Assembly: GCA_004297725.1 (NCBI GenBank) | Contig: SCUS01000092.1 | Span: 124,001 to 188,000 of the forward strand | Source of the DNA: Myxococcaceae bacterium | GTDB lineage: Bacteria; Myxococcota_A; Polyangia; Polyangiales; Ga0077539 | DNA: 64,000 nt | Direction: 5' to 3' | In this document: positions 17,662-29,510 of the stretch, in pieces | How the letters are laid out: each line of letters begins with the position of its first letter | Numbering within the stretch: position 1 is the stretch's first letter | Position numbers and translations under genes: made by a program | Notes under the pieces: model-generated | What the model saw: only the letters and a program-made list of their open reading frames with translations | What the model was told of the DNA's origin: nothing | Databases searched by the model: none

Positions 17662-18354
17662 TTACGCGCCCGCGTCGCCCAGCGCCGCGGCGCACACCGG
17701 GCGGCGGGACTCCTGCTCCTGCAGGGCGTTGAGCACGTCGACCAGGCGCTGCACCCCGACCGGGGCGTTGACGCACTCGGCCCCGGAGCCGGTGCGGCAG
17801 GGGGCGCCCACATAGACGAAGCGCCCGTCGCGCTCGATGAAGAAGAGGGCCCCGTCGACCGGGCGGGCGTCGACCCCGTAGAGCACCGTCCCCGCGTCGC
17901 CGGCCGCGGCGCTCTGGAAGGCCGCCCCGACGTCCGGGTGGCCCAGGGCGGCGGCCAGGGTGTCGACGGTCACGTCGTCGGTGGCGCCGCAGGCCGGGAT
18001 GGTGGTCTCGCAGCGGGCGGGCGACGCGTCGTTGAAGGTGCGCTCCAGCAGGAAGCGCCGCGGGGAGCTCAGGGTATACGTGGTGCGGTAAGGCACGCGG
18101 CCCCCTTCGGCGCCGAAGCGCAGGCTGCCGGGGAGGGTCTCGGCGCAGGGTCCGTCGCGCATGCCCGCGTCGGTGAGCGGAGGAACATCCGTGAGGTCGA
18201 CCACCTCGGGGGTGGGGCCCCGGTCGACCTGGGGGATGTCCCGGGTGGGGACATCGAAGCCCAGCGGCCGGTCGGGGACCGCCGCGTCGAAGGAGGCGGG
18301 CTCGCTGCTGCACGCGGCGGCGAGCACGCAGACGGAGAGGAGCGATCGCTTCAT
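17662..18354 (-). CDS. Putative lipoprotein, unknown function
   Basis: A 230-residue lipoprotein. I chose the ATG at 18354 (MKRSLLSVCVLAAAC); a GTG three codons upstream is possible. The lipobox AAAC is followed by a Pro/Asp/Val-rich tether to about residue 65. The rest has five or six cysteines (CAET, CETTIPAC, APCRTGSGAEC, PVCAA) and beta-like segments such as GRFVYVGAPC. It resembles no family I can name. The gene is divergent from the exported protein at 18425 across a 70-base gap. It carries a motif site (18076-18091) read here as TTAC-N8-GTAT. Confidence 0.6.
   Translation of the reverse strand: MKRSLLSVCVLAAACSSEPASFDAAVPDRPLGFDVPTRDIPQVDRGPTPEVVDLTDVPPLTDAGMRDGPCAETLPGSLRFGAEGGRVPYRTTYTLSSPRRFLLERTFNDASPARCETTIPACGATDDVTVDTLAAALGHPDVGAAFQSAAAGDAGTVLYGVDARPVDGALFFIERDGRFVYVGAPCRTGSGAECVNAPVGVQRLVDVLNALQEQESRRPVCAAALGDAGA
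18076..18091. repeat. Dispersed motif, copy 2
   Basis: ATACGTGGTGCGGTAA on the plus strand, that is TTAC-N8-GTAT on the minus strand. Inside the lipoprotein gene 17662-18354, where it occupies the third codon phase (CCT TAC ... TAT). Confidence 0.55.
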
Positions 18355-18424
18355 GGTGTTCACGGTGTTGGGAGGTTTTCTAACAGGGATGGAACGCGAG
18401 CGTGATGCGGTACGGTGGCGCGCG

Positions 18425-19120
18425 ATGCGTCCGACCGCCGCCCTCGCCCTGGCCCTCGTCGCCCTCCCCGCGTGGGCCCAGGACTGTCCCCCGTCAGCGT
18501 CCAGCGAGGGGGCCTACCGCCCCGCGATGACCCGTCGGGGCCCTGGTCCTGCGAGCGCGGCGAGCATCTCCGTGGCGACCTTCCAGGCGTGGTCGCCCCC
18601 CGACGGGGTGGAGGACGAGCGGGTGCGTGGGCGCGACGGCCCCATCGACCCGCGCGAGGCGAGGGCCGCCACGCTGGAGGGCGACCTCTGGCGGGTGAAG
18701 CGCGGGAGCGACGGCTGCGCGCTGCTGCTGGAGCTGTCGGCCACGAGGGCGGGGCGCGACTCGCCGCACGTGATCGCGGTGATCCCCGCGGCGCCAGGCT
18801 ACGAGGAGGCGCGCTCGGCCATCGAGGCGGCGGTGGGGATGAGGGCGGGGCGACGGTCGAGGCGCGTCGAGCTGCGCGAGCCGGTGCACGTGCGGCTGAC
18901 GGGCTACCTCTTCTGGGACGGCGCCCGGTGGTGCGCGGAGAACCCGGGCCGCGGGTGCGACCGCCGGGCGGACGTGGTGGCCTCCCTCTGGGAGCTGCAC
19001 CCGGTGTGGCGCGTGGAGGTCGAGGGGGCTCCGGTCACCGGGGCTCGGTCCACGGGGCGACGGGGACGGGCGCCCCGGCGGGAGCGACGGAGCCCGGAGC
19101 GACGGAGCTCGGAGCACTGA
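18425..19120 (+). CDS. Exported protein, unknown function
   Basis: A 231-residue protein. The ATG at 18425 starts a clean signal peptide (MRPTAALALALVALPAWA). A TACGGT hexamer lies 8 bases before the start (18411-18416), suggesting a leaderless or short-leader transcript. The mature part has four cysteines (QDCPPS, DGCALL, WCAENPGRGC) and no recognised domain. The last 28 codons are Arg-rich and lie antisense to the end of the PEGA lipoprotein gene (86-base overlap), so this tail may owe more to the opposite gene than to function. Moderately sure that the gene is real. Confidence 0.6.
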   Translation: MRPTAALALALVALPAWAQDCPPSASSEGAYRPAMTRRGPGPASAASISVATFQAWSPPDGVEDERVRGRDGPIDPREARAATLEGDLWRVKRGSDGCALLLELSATRAGRDSPHVIAVIPAAPGYEEARSAIEAAVGMRAGRRSRRVELREPVHVRLTGYLFWDGARWCAENPGRGCDRRADVVASLWELHPVWRVEVEGAPVTGARSTGRRGRAPRRERRSPERRSSEH

Positions 19121-19514
19121 AGTCCGGGGCCAGCAGCGAGGCCGCGCCGAAGGCGGCGTAGATGCTCTCCTGGGAGAGAGCCCGCCACGCGCCGGTGACC
19201 GCGTCGACCGCGATGCCGATGATCCCGGTGGCGAAGAAGTCGAGCACCACCCAGCCGGCCTCGACGCTGCTCACCAGGCGGAAGGCCCGCTCGGCCGCGC
19301 CGAGGCGCACCACCACGTCGTGGTCGACGGTGTGGTCCAGGGACATCGCGAAGGGCGTGACGCCGCGGGGCTCGCCGTCCACCACCACCTCCGCGCCGGG
19401 CGCGTCGGAGCGCACCGTCACCGTCGTGGTGTTGCCTCGGATGAAGGTCGCGCAGCCCGTGCCCGAGACGAGCATGAGCGCCGCCATCCACCCGACCTGC
19501 CTGGACGCCCTCAT
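19035..19514 (-). CDS. PEGA-like lipoprotein
   Basis: A 159-residue lipoprotein starting at ATG 19514, which overlaps the MoxR stop by 4 bases (ATGA). The signal peptide ends in GTGC. The core resembles a PEGA domain (VTVRSDAPGAEVVVDG, then GVTPFAMSL), a small beta fold common on secreted myxobacterial proteins. A hydrophobic segment follows (GWVVLDFFATGIIGIAVDAV). The C-terminus is a Ser/Val/Ala/Pro repeat. Coupling to the MoxR gene and its 1109-residue partner suggests it is the envelope-facing part of that system. Confidence 0.68.
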   Translation of the reverse strand: MRASRQVGWMAALMLVSGTGCATFIRGNTTTVTVRSDAPGAEVVVDGEPRGVTPFAMSLDHTVDHDVVVRLGAAERAFRLVSSVEAGWVVLDFFATGIIGIAVDAVTGAWRALSQESIYAAFGAASLLAPDFSAPSSVAPGSVAPAGAPVPVAPWTEPR

Positions 19515-20494
19515 CCCAGCCCCAGCAGCGCCCGCACCTTGTCCTGCACCACGCCCAGCTCCTGCCGCCGGTTGCCCGAGTAGCCCAGCAGCGAGAGGTC
19601 GTCCGAGCGCACCGCGCCACCGTGGAAGAGGAAGGCCCTCGTGCGGATCACCTTGTACAGCTTCACCAGCTTGCGGTCGCTGATGAAGACCTTGTCCTCG
19701 GTCTCCAGCGTGCGCACCACCCGGCGAAACTCCGCGAACACCTCGCGGGGAAACCATCGCTCCCGGTCGGCGGCGCCGCTGCCGCCCTCGCCCAGCGTGA
19801 GGTCCATGTAGCGCTTGAACTTCAGGAAGTCCTCGAAGCTCGCGCTGCCCCGCGCCCAGGGCTTCTGCTCCGTGGCCTTGTAGACCTCGTTCATGATCCC
19901 CGCGTCGATGAGCTCGCTGAAGTGGTCGTCCTTCACCGGCCGCGTCTCGACCTTCACGATGAAGCGGTCGGCCAGCGCGTCGAGCTCGCTCTGCTCGGGG
20001 ATGTCGTTGGTCGCCGCGAAGAGCATCCGCAGCGCCACCGGCAGCGCCTCACCGTCCTGGTAGAACTTCCGCTCGTTCACGATGGTGAGCAGCGTGTTGA
20101 GGATGGCGCTGTTGCTCTTGAAGATCTCGTCGAGGAAGGCCACCTTCGCCTCGGGCAGTTTCCCCTTGGTGCGCCGCATGAATCGCCCCTGCTTCAGCAG
20201 GTCGATGTCGATGGGCCCGAGTATCTCGCTGGGCTCGGTGAACTTCGTCAGCATGTACTCGAAGTAGTCGCTCTCCCCGAGCCCGAGGCTCTCGACGAAC
20301 TTCACCACCAGGTCGCTCTTCGCCGTCCCCGGCGGACCCACGAAGAGCAGCGGCTCCTGCGCGCACGCGCACACCGTCGCGAGGTCGATCTCCTCGGTGC
20401 GCTTCACGAAGTACTCGTCCAGCGCCCGACGGTGCCGGTTGATGCGCTCGCGGATCGCGTCGATCTCCCGCTCCAGCTCCTTCAACGTCCACAT
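19511..20494 (-). CDS. RavA-like MoxR AAA+ ATPase
   Basis: A 327-residue AAA+ ATPase. Walker A is GPPGTAKSDL, Walker B VAFLDEIFKSN, and sensor 1 lies in LFAATNDIPE. The AKS Walker variant and the stretch SAILNTLLTIVNERKF are typical of the RavA branch of MoxR proteins. RavA-type ATPases act as chaperones that insert cofactors or remodel complexes, usually with a von Willebrand factor A partner (ViaA). No vWA gene is present here. Instead the start overlaps by 13 bases the end of an 1109-residue gene, and the stop overlaps a PEGA lipoprotein. The partner is thus unusual. The C-terminal helical region (EDKVFISDRKLVKLYKVI) is also RavA-like. Confidence 0.85.
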   Translation of the reverse strand: MWTLKELEREIDAIRERINRHRRALDEYFVKRTEEIDLATVCACAQEPLLFVGPPGTAKSDLVVKFVESLGLGESDYFEYMLTKFTEPSEILGPIDIDLLKQGRFMRRTKGKLPEAKVAFLDEIFKSNSAILNTLLTIVNERKFYQDGEALPVALRMLFAATNDIPEQSELDALADRFIVKVETRPVKDDHFSELIDAGIMNEVYKATEQKPWARGSASFEDFLKFKRYMDLTLGEGGSGAADRERWFPREVFAEFRRVVRTLETEDKVFISDRKLVKLYKVIRTRAFLFHGGAVRSDDLSLLGYSGNRRQELGVVQDKVRALLGLG

Positions 20495-23400
20495 GCTGAT
20501 CTCCAGTCCGCGATGATGCGCCGGCGCAGGCTCTGCTCGTCCTCGTCGAGGTAGCCCCGCACCTTGTCGCTCTCGAAGGTCACGTCGTCCGCCACCGTGT
20601 CGACGATGCGCTCCAGCATCAGCACCTTGAAGGTCTCGTAGATCCGCTGCGCGCTCGCCGTGTAGGCGTCGGTGAAGCGGTCGAGGCCCTGCAGGAGCCG
20701 CCGCACCTGCACCAGCCGGGTCTCCATCGGCCAGTGGCGCAGCGCCGACAGCGCCGCCGCCCCGGCGTCGTAGCGCTCGGTGTGGTTCAGCTCCCCGGAG
20801 AGCGCCGCGTCGACGGTCGACTCGATGAGCGCCGAGGCGCGGGCCTCGTCCTTCAGCAGCAGGTAGCCCTCGGCCAGCGACGCGCGCACCTGCAGGCTCC
20901 CCGGCAGGGTCTTCTCCGCCACCGGCTCCAGCGCCTCCAGGAAGCGCCTCGCGGAGCCCCCCGCGCCGAGCCGGCGCAGCGCCGCGAGGGAGGGGTGCAC
21001 CCCCACCAGCAGCTCGTTGGGGGTCTGCACCGCGCCGGTGAGCGAGGCCACGCCCTCCAGCAGCCGGTCGACCGCGTCGAGGTCGCCCAGCGCCGCCGCG
21101 ACCTTGATGCACTCCCCGGTCGCCGCCACGCGCCGCCCCGCCGAGCGCACCCGGGTCGTCACCCTGGGCATCGCCGCCGCCAGCACCTGCGCGATGCCCT
21201 CGTCGCTGCCGCTTCGCAGCGCGGCCCGCAGCAGCCGCTCGATCACCTGGGCGATCTCGTAGTCGAAGAGCTCGCGCTGGTCGACGCGCTGGTTGAGCAG
21301 CTCCTCCATGCGCTCGGCGATGAGCGCCCCGTGCTCGAAGCCCTCGGCCTCGGCCACCCCCCGCTCGAGCGCCGGCCGCAGCGACGCCGACGCGCTCGAG
21401 GGCGCCGCCGAGCGGAGCCACTCGCTGCGCTTGCGCAGGTGCTCCACGCGGTACTTGACGGTGCTGTCCTTCACCGACGCCAGCGCGGTCTCGACCTCGC
21501 GCTGCCACGCCTCCGCGTCTCCGCGCGTCGCCTCGTGCGCCATCCTCGCGAGGTAGAGCTGGAAGAGCACCCGGTTGGGGGCCTCGTGCACCGACAGCTC
21601 CGCCTCCACCGGCGCGACGATGTCCCTCGCCATCGAGGGCGACCCGATGCGGGTGAAGCCCACCCCGAAGGCCATCCGCACGTAGGCGCTGCGGGCGTCG
21701 AGCTCCGGGACGATCACCGCCAGAGCCTCGCGCCAGAGGTCCTCCATCGCGTGGAGCTGCTCGGCCCGGGAGCGCGCCATCTCCCCCTCCGCCCCCTCCT
21801 CCGTGCGCGCCAGCGCGAAGCGCACGAAGCGCGGCAGGTCGATGGCCTCGGACAGCCCCCGGTCGTTGATGCCCCCCAGCAGCCGCTCCTTGGCGCGGGT
21901 GAGCTCCAGCGCGTCGCGGGCGCGGCCGTGCACCGCGCGCAGCACCGACCAGGCCAGCCGCCGCGACACCGGCGTCTCGGGCGAGGCGAAGCACCGCGCC
22001 ACCTCCTGGAAGAAGCCCTCGGTGAGCCGCGCCTCCAGCGCGTCGCCGCGAGCGACGTGCTCCAGCACCCGGGCCCCGAGGTACGACGCCTCGCCGGGGG
22101 AGAGCCGCTCGGCGGTCGCGAGGTGGAGCAGCTCGCCCACGGACCCGTCGCGGCCGTGCATCCTGGCGCGCAGCGACGAGAGCCTCGCCGCGAGGTCGGC
22201 GCTCAAGCCCCCGTAGAAGAGCGTGGCCTCCAGGCAGGCGCACGCGTCGTCGTCGTCGCCCGCCTGCTGCTTCAGCGCGGCGAGCTCGAGCCACGGCTCA
22301 GGGTCCTCGCAGCCGCCCTCCGCGAGGCGGGTCTCGTAGCCCCGCATGGCCTCTCGCAGCGCGGCGGTCAGCGCCGTCTCGTCGCCCGCCCCCGGTCGCG
22401 CGGCCTCCGACACGGCCTCCTTGGGCGCCTTCTCCTCGCGGGCCCTGGGCGGGCGCTGGGACTCCTCCTCCGCGGCGCGGCGGCGGTCGACCGGGGGCGC
22501 CGGGGGGCGCTCCACGGCGAGCTCGGGCCAGTCGAAGACGCTGCGCTCGACGAGGCGGTCGAGCTCCATCCGGTGGTCGATCGCGGCGTACTCGACCCAG
22601 CTACGGAGGGTCGACTCCTCCGGGTCGGCGAGCGAGACGAGGCACGGCCCGTCGCTGTCCTCGGTGACGATCACCGCGCGCGCCCGGTCGGTGCCGAGCA
22701 GGGCGCGCAGCTCGTCGCGGCGCATCGCAGGCATCAGCCGGCGCCCCACCGGGAGGTAGAGGTTGTCGACGCCCGGGGCGCGGGCATACCCGGGCACGCC
22801 CAGCAGGTCGTTCACCCTCACCCCGAGGCGGGAGACGTTGGGGCGCACCAGCTCCTGGAGCACGTAGCGGGTGCCCTGCGGACCAGCATTACGAGACACG
22901 GTAAAGCGCGCCAGCTCGGCGTCGGGCATCGACTCCACCAGCGGCTCGAGGGCGAGGAAGCGCTCCGGGTCGAGCAGCCACAGCTCGGGGTCGACGACGG
23001 GCGCCGGGGCGAGGCGCAGGGTGACGCGAAAGCGCTCCGCCGCGGGCGCCGGGGTCCACTCCGCGGCGCGCGCCTCGAAGCGGGTCTCGAGCACGTCGTA
23101 GATGCTCCGCTCCTGGGCGTCGGGGTCGACGAAGTGCCAGGCCCCGTCGGCGTCGACCAGGGCCCTGCGGCGCTGCGCCCGGAGCGAGCGCGAGCCGAGC
23201 GCGGCGAGCGGGTGCTCGTAGCCGAAGGCCACCCAGAGGTCCCCTTCGCCCACCCGCACGTAGGCGCGGACGCCCTCCCCGGGCTCCTCCTTCGCGCGCA
23301 TCAGGAGGTAGAGCGGAGGCGCGGTGAGCTGGATGAGCAGCGCGTCGCCGGAGAGCTCGGTGACCGTGGCGTCGTCGCGCCCGAGGGCGAGCAGGCGCTC

Positions 23401-23811
23401 GATGGTGCGGTGGGCTCCGCCGCCGTCGCGGGCCGCGCAGAAGCAGGCCTCGTGGGGGACGGGGTCACCCGGCCGAGGGAGCGGGCGCACGGCCTCCCAG
23501 AGCGTGGGCGCGAGGCGGGCGCGGAAGGCGTCCCAGTGGAGCGGCGCCTCGATGCGGGCGGGGCGGTAGGGGTGGACGATGAGGGCGCCGAAGTCGTCCT
23601 CGATGAAGCGCACGACGTCGAGGCCGCGGGCCCGGAGCTGCTGGGCCTGGGAGACGTCGAGGGAGGCGTGGAGCACGGCGCCGCGCAGCGCAGGGTCCGA
23701 GGGGCGGAGCTCGGTCCACGGGGCGGCGCGGAGCGCAGGGAGGGCGTCCGCGAGGGTGCGGAGCGTGGCGAGGTCGCGGGGGTCGTCGTGGAGGCGGACG
23801 CCGTACTTCAT
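20482..23811 (-). CDS. Large MoxR-associated protein, unknown function
   Basis: A protein of 1109 residues starting at ATG 23811, overlapping the MoxR gene by 13 bases and therefore probably translated with it. Residues 1-430 are mixed alpha/beta without a family I can name. Residues 437-475 are a charged Pro/Glu/Arg linker. Residues 480-1109 are almost wholly helical and look like a solenoid (SALRHWPMETRLVQVRRL). There is no signal peptide, vWA MIDAS motif or Walker motif. Variable giant partners are described for MoxR ternary systems (vWA-MoxR-X and FtsH-linked versions), and this could be such an X component; that is a suggestion only. It contains a perfect TTAC-N8-GTAA motif (22889-22904). 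Confidence 0.7.
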   Translation of the reverse strand: MKYGVRLHDDPRDLATLRTLADALPALRAAPWTELRPSDPALRGAVLHASLDVSQAQQLRARGLDVVRFIEDDFGALIVHPYRPARIEAPLHWDAFRARLAPTLWEAVRPLPRPGDPVPHEACFCAARDGGGAHRTIERLLALGRDDATVTELSGDALLIQLTAPPLYLLMRAKEEPGEGVRAYVRVGEGDLWVAFGYEHPLAALGSRSLRAQRRRALVDADGAWHFVDPDAQERSIYDVLETRFEARAAEWTPAPAAERFRVTLRLAPAPVVDPELWLLDPERFLALEPLVESMPDAELARFTVSRNAGPQGTRYVLQELVRPNVSRLGVRVNDLLGVPGYARAPGVDNLYLPVGRRLMPAMRRDELRALLGTDRARAVIVTEDSDGPCLVSLADPEESTLRSWVEYAAIDHRMELDRLVERSVFDWPELAVERPPAPPVDRRRAAEEESQRPPRAREEKAPKEAVSEAARPGAGDETALTAALREAMRGYETRLAEGGCEDPEPWLELAALKQQAGDDDDACACLEATLFYGGLSADLAARLSSLRARMHGRDGSVGELLHLATAERLSPGEASYLGARVLEHVARGDALEARLTEGFFQEVARCFASPETPVSRRLAWSVLRAVHGRARDALELTRAKERLLGGINDRGLSEAIDLPRFVRFALARTEEGAEGEMARSRAEQLHAMEDLWREALAVIVPELDARSAYVRMAFGVGFTRIGSPSMARDIVAPVEAELSVHEAPNRVLFQLYLARMAHEATRGDAEAWQREVETALASVKDSTVKYRVEHLRKRSEWLRSAAPSSASASLRPALERGVAEAEGFEHGALIAERMEELLNQRVDQRELFDYEIAQVIERLLRAALRSGSDEGIAQVLAAAMPRVTTRVRSAGRRVAATGECIKVAAALGDLDAVDRLLEGVASLTGAVQTPNELLVGVHPSLAALRRLGAGGSARRFLEALEPVAEKTLPGSLQVRASLAEGYLLLKDEARASALIESTVDAALSGELNHTERYDAGAAALSALRHWPMETRLVQVRRLLQGLDRFTDAYTASAQRIYETFKVLMLERIVDTVADDVTFESDKVRGYLDEDEQSLRRRIIADWRSACGR
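22889..22904. repeat. Dispersed motif, copy 3
   Basis: TTACGAGACACGGTAA, a perfect TTAC/GTAA dyad. Inside the 1109-residue gene, where it produces a run of AT-ending codons (TTT, TCT, CGT, AAT, GCT). Confidence 0.6.
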
Positions 23812-23869
23812 CGTGCGCTGCGGGGAGGCGCAGCCTACGGGTCGGAGCCCGGGGAGGGAAGCGGAGCGA

Positions 23870-24841
23870 TCAGCCGCTGCCGGAGAGCCAGCGAGCGAGA
23901 TCCTCGGCCGAGCCCTCCAGCGCGCGCTCGCTGACCCCGTCCGCGCCGAGCTCCGCCTGCTGAGCGCCCAGCACACCCCGCTCGGCCTCGGTGAGCGCCC
24001 GCCCCAGTCGTCGCTCGATGATCCGCTCCAGCACCGCCAGCTCGCCCTCGGCCCTGCCCTCGGCCCTGCCCTCGGCCTTGCCCTCGGCCTTGCCCTCGGC
24101 GCGGGCGAAGGACAGCGCGCCGCGGGCGTCCTGCTCGGCCACCTTCACGCGATCGTAGGCTTCCCACTCCTCGCTGCTGAAGTGCGCCGTGCGCGCCGCG
24201 TCGAGCGCCGCCCTCGGCCCCGCCGAGTGCAGGAAGGTCGGCACCTCGGAGAGCTTCGCCGCGCGCCGGAAGAGGTACGCCCACTCCTCGACCTCGGCCC
24301 CGGGCGGCCGGTCGAGCGGGAGCTTCGGCAGCTCGACGAACACGTACTGGATCTGCGCGAGGCCGCGGCGTCCGCCGTGCTGCTCCTGCATGCGCCAGTG
24401 CGAGACCAGCGGAACCTCGGGCTCGCCCGCGACCCTGGGCCACAGCTCGAAGTCGCAGATGGAGATGGCGATGACGTCGTCGAGCTCGGGGTACTCGTCG
24501 CCCCTCGCGAGCTGCGCCACGTAGGCCTTGCTCGCGTTGTACACCACGCGCTTCTGGAAGCCCTCCACCTGGAGCACCTGCATCTCGACGACGAAGACCG
24601 TCCCGCGGGCGTCGCGCACCTTCACGTCGACCACGGAGAACTTCAGCTCCTCCACGCGAGGGCGCTCCTCCTCGCGCAGGAAGGTCACCTCCACCACCGC
24701 ACGCTCCGGCGGCAGCTCGAGCAGCGCGTTGAGCAGCGCGATGAGCAGGTGCTTGTGCTCCTCGGTGCCGAACAGCTTCTTGAAGACGAAGTCGGTCTTC
24801 GGGTCGGCGAACACCGGGCGCATCACGTCGGGGTCTAGCAT
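23870..24841 (-). CDS. Rpn family PD-(D/E)XK nuclease
   Basis: A 323-residue protein with the N-terminal signature FADPKTDFVFKKLFG of the Rpn/PDDEXK_2 family (recombination-promoting nuclease, often labelled putative transposase). The nuclease core is SVVDVKVRD followed by TVFVVEMQ, the Asp and Glu-x-Gln of the active site. The C-terminus has an in-frame repeat (GKAEGKAEGRAEGRAEGE) encoded by 12-base units, a spot prone to copy-number change. Family members cleave DNA and some are phage-defence or toxin-like. A strong hairpin (24847-24873) sits directly before the start codon. No transposon ends were seen. Confidence 0.82.
   Translation of the reverse strand: MLDPDVMRPVFADPKTDFVFKKLFGTEEHKHLLIALLNALLELPPERAVVEVTFLREEERPRVEELKFSVVDVKVRDARGTVFVVEMQVLQVEGFQKRVVYNASKAYVAQLARGDEYPELDDVIAISICDFELWPRVAGEPEVPLVSHWRMQEQHGGRRGLAQIQYVFVELPKLPLDRPPGAEVEEWAYLFRRAAKLSEVPTFLHSAGPRAALDAARTAHFSSEEWEAYDRVKVAEQDARGALSFARAEGKAEGKAEGRAEGRAEGELAVLERIIERRLGRALTEAERGVLGAQQAELGADGVSERALEGSAEDLARWLSGSG
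24049..24100. repeat. 12-base tandem repeat in the Rpn gene
   Basis: About four copies of a 12-base unit (GCCCTCGGCCTT and variants) that encode GKAEGKAEGRAEGRAEG on the minus strand. Such AEG repeats are common near the C-terminus of Rpn-family nucleases. Confidence 0.7.
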
Positions 24842-24846
24842 GGCGG

Positions 24847-24873
24847 CCTTCTCGCCGGGTCTCGGCGAGAAGG
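24847..24873 (-). promoter_or_regulatory. Perfect hairpin in front of the Rpn start codon
   Basis: An 11-base perfect inverted repeat with a 5-base loop (24847-24857 pairs with 24863-24873). Its end is only 5 bases from the ATG of the Rpn gene and would cover any ribosome binding site. It could hold translation down, or end transcription coming from the OmpA gene upstream. A polypyrimidine tract (minus strand, about 24891-24919) lies between it and the OmpA stop. Confidence 0.55.
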
Positions 24874-24921
24874 TTGCGATGGCGGGTCAGGAGAGAGAGA
24901 GGGAGGGAGGAGAGGGAGCGG

Positions 24922-26792
24922 TCAGCGAGCGACGGCGGGGCAGCGGCCCGCCGGGGTGTCGCCCGTGATGATCACGAACTGCACCCGGCGGTTGGCCCGA
25001 CGCGCGGCGGCGTTGGTGCCCGCGACGGCGGGGCAGGTGTTGCCGAAGCCGTGCGAGTCCAGCCGCTCCTCGACGATGTCGTGCGCCATCAGGTAGCGCC
25101 TCACCGCCGCGGCGCGACGGTTGGAGAGGTCGAGGTTGTACGCGGCCGACCCGCGGTAGTCGGTGTGGCCCTGCACGTCGACCCGGAGGTGCGGCGAGGC
25201 CCGGAGGATCGCCACCACCGAGTCGAGCACCTGGAAGCTCTGGGCGCCGACGATCTCGTCGCGGTCGGTGCGGAAGTTCACCGCCTGGAGGATGCGCACC
25301 TCGCCGCCGGACATCTCCGCCAGCACCGCGCCATCGGGGCAGCCGTCGTCGTCCTGCACGCCGTTGAAGGTCTCGGGCTGATCGGGGCAGCGATCGGGAC
25401 CCTCGGGCTGGTCGATGATGTTGTCATGGTCGTTGTCCGGCGCCGGGCAGCCCACGCGCACGGTGCTGGGATGCGTCCCCGCGGGGACGTCCACGCACTG
25501 GTCGGCGCTGTCGCGCACGCCGTCGGAGTCGCGGTCGCCGTCCGGGCAGCCTCGCCGCGCGGGGTCGGGGTGGTCGCCCTGGGGGACCTCCGCGCACTGG
25601 TCGTCGGCGTCGCTCACGCCGTCGCCGTCGCGGTCGCTGAAGGGGCAGCCCCGCCGCGCGGGGTCAGGGTGGTCGCCCTGGGGGACGTCCACGCACTGGT
25701 CGTCGGCGTCGAGCACGCCGTCGGAGTCGCGGTCGGCCACCGGGCACCCGCGGCGCGCGGGGTCGGGGCGATCGCCCATCGGAACCGTCGGGCACTCGTC
25801 GTTGGCGTCGAGCACCGTGTCCTGGTCGGTGTCCACCGCCGCCGGGGCCCGGGTGATGGGGGCGTAGGCGATGGAGAAGATCCCCCGCGCCGACGGGACG
25901 CCGTAGCCCTGCTGGAGGCCCGCGCCTCCGGCGAGGCCCACCTGCACCGCGTCGGCGATGAGGTAGCGCGCGCCCAGCATGGCCTCGGCGCCCCACTGGC
26001 GGTCGGCGAAGGCCGCGCTCCCGGTGCCGTTGGGCAGGTCGCGCAGCGAGCTGAACATGTAGGCCTCCGGGCCAATGTGCAGCCGGTCGTCGAGCAGCGC
26101 GAGCCCGATGCCCGCGGAGAGCCGGAGCTCGTTGCCCACCGCGAGGTCGAGCGCCGTGATGTCGCTCCGCACCTGGAAGGCCGCCCCCACGGACCAGCGC
26201 AGCACCAAGGCCCGGCCCGCGAGCACCAGCCTCGGCTCGAAGCGCACCGAGCCGTCGCCCGTGTTGCTCTCCTGGCTCCCGGTGGGGATGAACACCACCG
26301 CGCCCAGGTGAAGGGAGAAGGGGTCCCGGTCGGCGTCGCCAAGGATCCTCACGCGCAGCCCCGCGCGGAGGTCGCCCACCGCGACCCCGGAGGCCGGGCC
26401 GACGCCCACCGGCGACGCCTCGCCCGAGGACGAGAGGGCCACCGGCAGCGAGAGGTGAAGGCCCAGCCAGCGCAGCGGAGCCACCGCCACGCCGAGGTGC
26501 CCGGTGAGCATCCCCGAGACCACGGGCCGCACCTCGGTGGCCTGACCGGGGCGCGTCACCGTGAGCGAGAGCAGGTCGGCCGCGTAGTCGAGCGTGATGC
26601 CCGCCGCGACCAGCCTCGTGCCGCGGTACCACGGGTGCTCCGCGAGGAAGAACGAGTCGCCCACCGGCGACGGCTCGTAGCGGTTGAGCGCCCAGCCCGA
26701 GGCGGGCGACTGCGCCGAGGCCGACGGCGCGTACGCCGAGAGCGCCGAGAGCAGGCCGAGCGCGAGGGCTCCGCGGAGGCGTCGACGGCGGA

Positions 26793-26796
<4 letters not shown>
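24922..26796 (-). CDS. OmpA-family outer-membrane protein with calcium-binding repeats
   Basis: A 624-residue protein with a signal peptide cleaved after PSASA. Residues 30-318 look like an outer-membrane beta-barrel. Residues about 322-480 hold five thrombospondin type-3 repeats, for example DRDSDGVLDADDQC and DRDGDGVSDADDQC, which bind calcium. Residues about 495-612 are an OmpA peptidoglycan-binding domain (DVQGHTDYRGSAAYNLDLS, and SHGFGNTCP). It should tether the outer membrane to the cell wall across a calcium-stiffened stalk. Its ATG overlaps the stop of the MYXO-CTERM gene (ATGA), so the two surface proteins are co-translated. Confidence 0.88.

Positions 26797-29510
<2,714 letters not shown>

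Noticed and set aside
17663..17678. TTAC-N8-GTCG as a further copy of the dispersed motif
   Set aside because: The right half differs at two of four bases, and it coincides with the stop codon region of a gene.
17613..17813. In-frame upstream extension of the cyclopropane-synthase-like gene
   Set aside because: It overlaps the 3' end of the lipoprotein gene, is Ser/Pro/Arg-rich and lacks family similarity; the ATG at 17612 starts the conserved region.
23870..24841. Rpn gene as part of an insertion sequence
   Set aside because: No terminal inverted repeats, target duplications or second transposase were seen around it.
24890..24920. GA-rich tract taken at first for a microsatellite or triplex element
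   Set aside because: It is short and imperfect, and better explained as an intergenic polypyrimidine leader on the transcribed strand.
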